Source of the DNA: Phallus indusiatus
Taxonomy: Eukaryota; Basidiomycota; Agaricomycetes; Phallales; Phallaceae
Assembly (NCBI GenBank): GCA_027605045.1
Contig: JAQFWX010000026.1
Location: 310,001 to 374,000, forward strand
Length of the DNA: 64,000 bases
Reading direction: 5' to 3'
Position numbers and translations under genes: made by a program
Notes under the pieces: generated by a model
Database searches by the model: none
What the model was told of the DNA's origin: nothing
Seen by the model: the letters and a program-made list of their open reading frames with translations, nothing else
Shown: in pieces, positions 59,629 through 64,000 of the stretch
Layout of the letters: each line of letters starts with the position of its first letter
How positions within the stretch are numbered: position 1 is the stretch's first letter

Positions 59629-62524
59629 TCAAACTTTTTCCTTTAAATCCAGATCTTCCTTCTCGTGGGAGGCTCGCTCAACAAGAACATCCTCTCCTTG
59701 AACATGGTCGAAATGGTACAATGACTCAAGTTTAGCATTTCGGTTTCTGAACACGTATCGCTTGATCCAGAAAGGAAGTGTCTTTTTGAGTTGATAAGAC
59801 ATATGCGTCCGTGTTGGAATAGCAACTATAAAATATCAAATACATACGTCAGTCATGGCGATGAATTAAAGTGAACTGATTATTACGTACATATGTAGTC
59901 CAACTCCTCCAGTGTACGTTGTTTAGTCTCCGGAACCCAAAGGAAGATCATCACAAACGCTACTATATTCAACCCCCTGGAGCAGATATTACTATTATAA
60001 ATACGGGCAGGAACACGGTGAGAAGCTTACGCATAGAACCCAAATGCGCCCTGAGGCGTGAATGCCGCCAAAAGACGGGGAAAGGAAACCGTCAGAACAG
60101 AAGCCCAAAACAAGTTCGTAGCAACGGCCCAACTCATCCCGACCTCTATACACAGAAAAATAAAGGGTTAGGTACCAAAAAATGATTAATTGCACAGCCT
60201 CAGGCTTTTACCTCGATGACTCAACGGGAACACCTCTGCGGAATATGTAAAAGGCACCGGCCCTTCGCCTGGCGAATAAAACGCAGCAAACAGGAATACG
60301 AAAAGGGCGATAACGCCTAAATGGGCGTTGCTCGAGGATGGAATGTAAAATGAGAATCCGGCGGCCAGGAGTGTCCATGCCATGTGTGGGAAGGTGAATA
60401 GGAGAAGGGTACGTCGGCCGTAGGTGTCTATTGTTCGAATGGCAGGGAATGCAAATCTTATATTGAAGAAAATTCAATGAGACTGAGGGGAGTATGAACC
60501 CGGGATTAGAGAAACGTACACAAAGTTTACTAATCCGAATCCGAATGACGCCAATAGCGCGGTCTTATTTGAGCTGCCGGCGTCCGTGAAAACAGAGCTC
60601 GAATAAAACGCGATAATATTGACTAAAAGATGATTGTTCAATATCTTTCACTAAAATATATAAGCAGTCAACTCACTTCCGCACATCTGCTGAGCGATCA
60701 TGACGGTGAATGAAGCAAGCGTAGCGCGTCGTACACGCGGAATAGTGAACAGCTCGATGAATCGCTGTACGTAGTTTGTCTGTCCAATTACAGCGGCTTC
60801 TTCTTTAAGGATAGCATTGATGTAGTACAGATCGCGCGCTTTTTTTGGAAGAAAGAAAAACGGTAATTAAATTATCAATCACACTGATCGAAATGAACGT
60901 ACCAGCTTGCAACTCTGTATTCCGCAACCGACAAAGGCTTCGATATGCATCGCGATATCTACCCTTTTTCATATACCACCGAGGTGATTCTGTCAATCTT
61001 GAGTCATTTCAAACTGGCTTGAATCAAAGCAACTAGTACTTACCAGGACAAAAATAAACACCAACCACAAGTGGAATAGCAGGTAAAAAAGCAGAAGCTA
61101 GCTGTAAACGCCAAGCTATTTTGCCGACTTGGAATAATATCAAATTCGCACAGAATCCTCTGTCATGGAGAACCGATGAATCAAGAATGGCGACATTCCA
61201 TGCATGCACAGCAAATAGAGTTGAATTGGCTTACAAGAAAATTCCAAAGGCAGTCCATAGTTGCCATGACATAACCAATCCGCCACGAATACTAGCAGGA
61301 GTATTCTCAGCCGCATAGATTGGCACGGTACTAAGAAAAAAAAATCAACATCATCACTATCTCGACTCATCGCAAAACATGGCTTGTGCCAGTCCACGTC
61401 CATTACACGTACCTAGCCTTAGCACCCATACCAAAACCCAACAGAATACGACAAATAAACAATTGAGGCCATGTCTGCGTAAAAGCCGATCCAAGAACGG
61501 GTATAATGCAGAATATGGCAGCGAAGAAAATGGTACCGCGTCTGCCGAAATAGAAGTTGAGCGGGTCACTCAGCCAACAACCACTGCGGGTGATAAGCGG
61601 TTCGTAAGCGGTGGGTTCATAAGACAAACCCGTGGGAATGTGTTTTTTTCAATGGACGACTACTAACCAGAGTGCACTTCCGAGATACGGTGCAGAGTTG
61701 ACCAATCCAACTAACCAATTGTTCCGGTCCTGATTTGGACCCGGTGTCGTTGGGATGCCAAACTCATCGGGAAAAGAAAGGTTGGCGCCGTTAGAACCCG
61801 TTTGATCCCATCCTCTATTAGAAAACGCGTATCAATATTTGATCATATATAAAAGCGCATATCCATGTTGCATGTGAAACATTTGGGATGGACACACATG
61901 GACGCGCGGTTTGCAATTGGAAGGAAGAAGAAAGCCAGGGAATAGAAAAACTCACTGGACGGCTGCGCCGATAGAACAAAGTATTACTGTGAGATACAAC
62001 GCTTTTGGCTGTCTCCATTTATGTAGTGTTTCGTTTCGTAATGCCTCAATTTCGTGCGGCTCAAGACCTGGGACGGATTCGTAGTTGGCGGGATCTTGTG
62101 CTACCAGTGCTCCTAAAAGAGTATTACGTGCGTGGTTGAGACAAAGAGCCTGAAGAGGAACTCGAGGGAAAGTCATGGTACTTTACCTTTGCGAAGCAGG
62201 GGTGCAATATCCGTCAACTCCTGGTCTTGTGCGAATGTATCCACTTGTCTGATCAACTTCTCGCGTGGTATCCCAGCTAATGGATTCCGAATTCTGGAAA
62301 TGCGCGTGAGTCAATTGTGAGTTATGCATAACAGCTGGCTCTAAACCACCCTTACCGCGCAGAGAGATTGTTACTCAAGTCGATTTTATCTTCTTCATAT
62401 ACGGAGCTAAGAATAGAGATAAGACTGATATTGTCCGACTGAAAGATGCAACATACCCATCCACCGATCCCTCCTTCGATGAACGGGCGTTCGGGAGAGA
62501 AGAAGTGGGATTAAGAGTAGTCAT
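59629..62524 (-). CDS. MFS sugar transporter with a 3' frameshift (about 635 aa)
   Basis: Sugar-porter family, about twelve helices with a hydrophilic N-terminus of about 130 residues. Fifteen exons: 62524-62457, 62406-62356, 62293-62187, 62112-61956, 61814-61668, 61583-61413, 61330-61235, 61159-61044, 60989-60903, 60838-60677, 60622-60520, 60456-60212, 60146-60031, 59976-59891, 59825-59629. Signatures seen are [18 protein letters not shown] and VPETK. Phases agree throughout except in exon 13: after the conserved GMSWAVA an extra T at about 60119-60121 throws the frame, and the following TNLFWASVL is only read one base later. It may be a sequencing error or a recent lesion; an alternative acceptor inside the exon would skip the conserved motif. 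Substrate not determinable. Confidence 0.75.
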
Positions 62525-64000
62525 GACCGGAACGATTCACAGAACGAGGGCGGCGACAGATTGCGAGAACCACCAAGGAGCTTGAAGGAAGCAAAAAATC
62601 CCAGATGGCAAGAAGCCAAAAAAGCCTCGGCAGAAAGAAGACCCCCACCGCTTTTATATACAAAAAAGCGTGAGTAATAAGGTAATGAGTAGCCAAAAAA
62701 GAAAGTTCATATACACTTGAATATACATAGTTGCACAATCGAAGCGGGATTTCAGGCACGCACCGATTCGGCACATTCGGATACACCACCATCATCAAGG
62801 ATCACGGTTTTAATTCGTGAGGCGTGGGGGCTCCACCATGTCTCATGATCCCCCAAACTCTTTTACCAATAGTCAACGAACTCGGAACAAAGCACGACAG
62901 ACAAACTAAGAGTTTTCCGACCAAGGGCCGTGGGATATTTAATAGTCCGGTGTTTCTTTCGAAGGATATTTGGTTCAGAAATGGGGTAGTTCTTATGTAT
63001 GATGGCGATTTGATTTCGCGATTGCATAATTCTCTGGTTGGCACAGTTTGACACGCTTGTTGAGCTTCGCGTTGCTGTTCATCTATCGATTAGCCATTCA
63101 CGAGATCTGCTTTTTGACTGACCTCGTACACCCTCATGACGAATTATGTCCTTTATGAAGTGGGGCAAAAATGGGATTAAAAAAAGTCAAAATCACTACC
63201 CTCTTTTTAGCAGATGACGCCGAAGTCATATTCCCATTATCTGCAGCTGATATCAAATAGATATCAATGCTGCTGCCGTGATCAATAGCCTTTGATCCTG
63301 ATTACCGGTAAGATTAGCGTCAATACTTTTTTTTGATCACGTGTCAATGTAAACGAATTGTATAAAATTGGATTTTGAAAACGGAATCAACGGGGTGTGT
63401 GCTCACAACTAGGTGCAATATGGCATCTAATTTAGTTTCACTCGTTCTTTCGCGTTTGCTGGTGATGCGCTTTTTTGTGCCGTGCATACTATGACATGGT
63501 GTTTTTTAGGAGATACCGGGAGTGGAGCAATTGAGACAGTGAAGGTAGTGAGAGTTACCCTATGACGTCATCACTAGATGGCACGTGAGCAGTTTCGACA
63601 ACTCATCCAATTATAGATTGCACCCTTGATCCACCGTGTCAGGATAGCACTTGGCAAAGCTTCGTCAGAAAAGTCCAATGCAAAAAAAAACTCGTACAAT
63701 AGGGATTTTTAACAACTGTTTACCCGATCATTCTACTACAAAGCTCGGGAGTTGAGAGTCGCCGTCATTGCTTTTTGGTAAAGAATGCATGGAAATATCT
63801 CCGCAGTTGGGAAGATATCTGTATACCAACTAAGGAGTTCCAATGGAATGTAATTTATCGAACCAGCCACTATTTATGTATTAATTTGCGCATGACTGAA
63901 ATCGTCTTAATTTGTGAATAAATAGCCAAAATTTACCTCCAATTGTGTGCGACCGGACGTTGGCATGTGATTACTTTCCGAGCGATAAGGCCATAAACCT
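62525..64000. other. intergenic to window end, no gene seen
   Basis: The first 100-200 bp should hold the transporter promoter. Frames up to 95 codons overlap on both strands without motifs. No repeats or RNA genes were recognised. Confidence 0.5.

Noticed and set aside
60136..60146. Alternative acceptor that would remove the sugar transporter frameshift
   Set aside because: It would delete the conserved EVGMSWAVA segment, whereas a single extra T explains the data with both flanking motifs kept; left as a test in the findings.
1..64000. CRISPR arrays, bacterial operons, insertion sequences, rRNA genes
   Set aside because: None seen; intron-rich genes show this is a fungal nuclear region. 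tRNA genes cannot be excluded by eye.

Overview
The window is nuclear DNA from a filamentous basidiomycete, almost certainly a wood- or litter-decaying mushroom (Agaricomycetes). Three things point there. Genes are split by many short GT-AG introns (about 45-90 bp) with CTRAY-like branch sites. The gene content is typical of white-rot agarics: a class II manganese peroxidase, an unspecific peroxygenase, a CYP63-like P450, and a farnesylated mushroom pheromone precursor. The families DUF6533 and the TKL kinase with a C-terminal basidiomycete-specific domain are also seen mainly in this group. All gene models were joined by hand; for nearly all of them the reading frame closes across every proposed intron.

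Layout. 0-6.5 kb: a CRIB-domain protein (-), a DUF1279/FAM210-like mitochondrial-type protein (-) divergent from a phospholipid methyltransferase (+), and a manganese peroxidase (+). 7.7 kb: a 42-aa mating pheromone precursor (-). 10.7-17.2 kb: three plus-strand genes, an MFS transporter, a prenylcysteine oxidase-like flavoprotein and an alpha/beta hydrolase. 17.9-25.4 kb: two 2-oxoglutarate oxygenase paralogues in inverted orientation around a PH-CRIB protein whose kinase domain has lost the catalytic residues. 27.0-34.5 kb (all -): a DUF6533 membrane protein, a small unknown gene, a P450 and a HAPSTR1/TAPR1-like protein.

34.7-53.2 kb is accessory and unstable. It is a mosaic of diverged repeats built from pieces of the HAPSTR1-like gene and of a small coiled-coil gene family, on both strands. 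Within it are a hAT-like MITE, an intact peroxygenase gene, a GMC oxidoreductase relic, and a segmental duplication carrying an F-box-like gene (one copy stopped by CGA to TGA, the other open). One repeat arm of that duplication is split by a 1.58-kb terminal-inverted-repeat transposon. 53.5-62.5 kb (-): a 1331-aa TKL kinase with an MLKL-like helical N-terminus, and an MFS sugar transporter whose 3' part carries a 1-nt frameshift.

How the genes relate: the peroxidase, peroxygenase, P450 and sugar transporter fit extracellular lignocellulose attack and handling of its products. The pheromone and prenylcysteine oxidase could be linked through farnesyl-cysteine chemistry. The CRIB protein and the PH-CRIB pseudokinase are both predicted Cdc42/Rac effectors. 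The most unusual items are the PAK-like pseudokinase nested between inverted oxygenase duplicates, the pheromone gene whose stop codon is apparently completed by splicing, and the nested transposon and gene-fragment mosaic.
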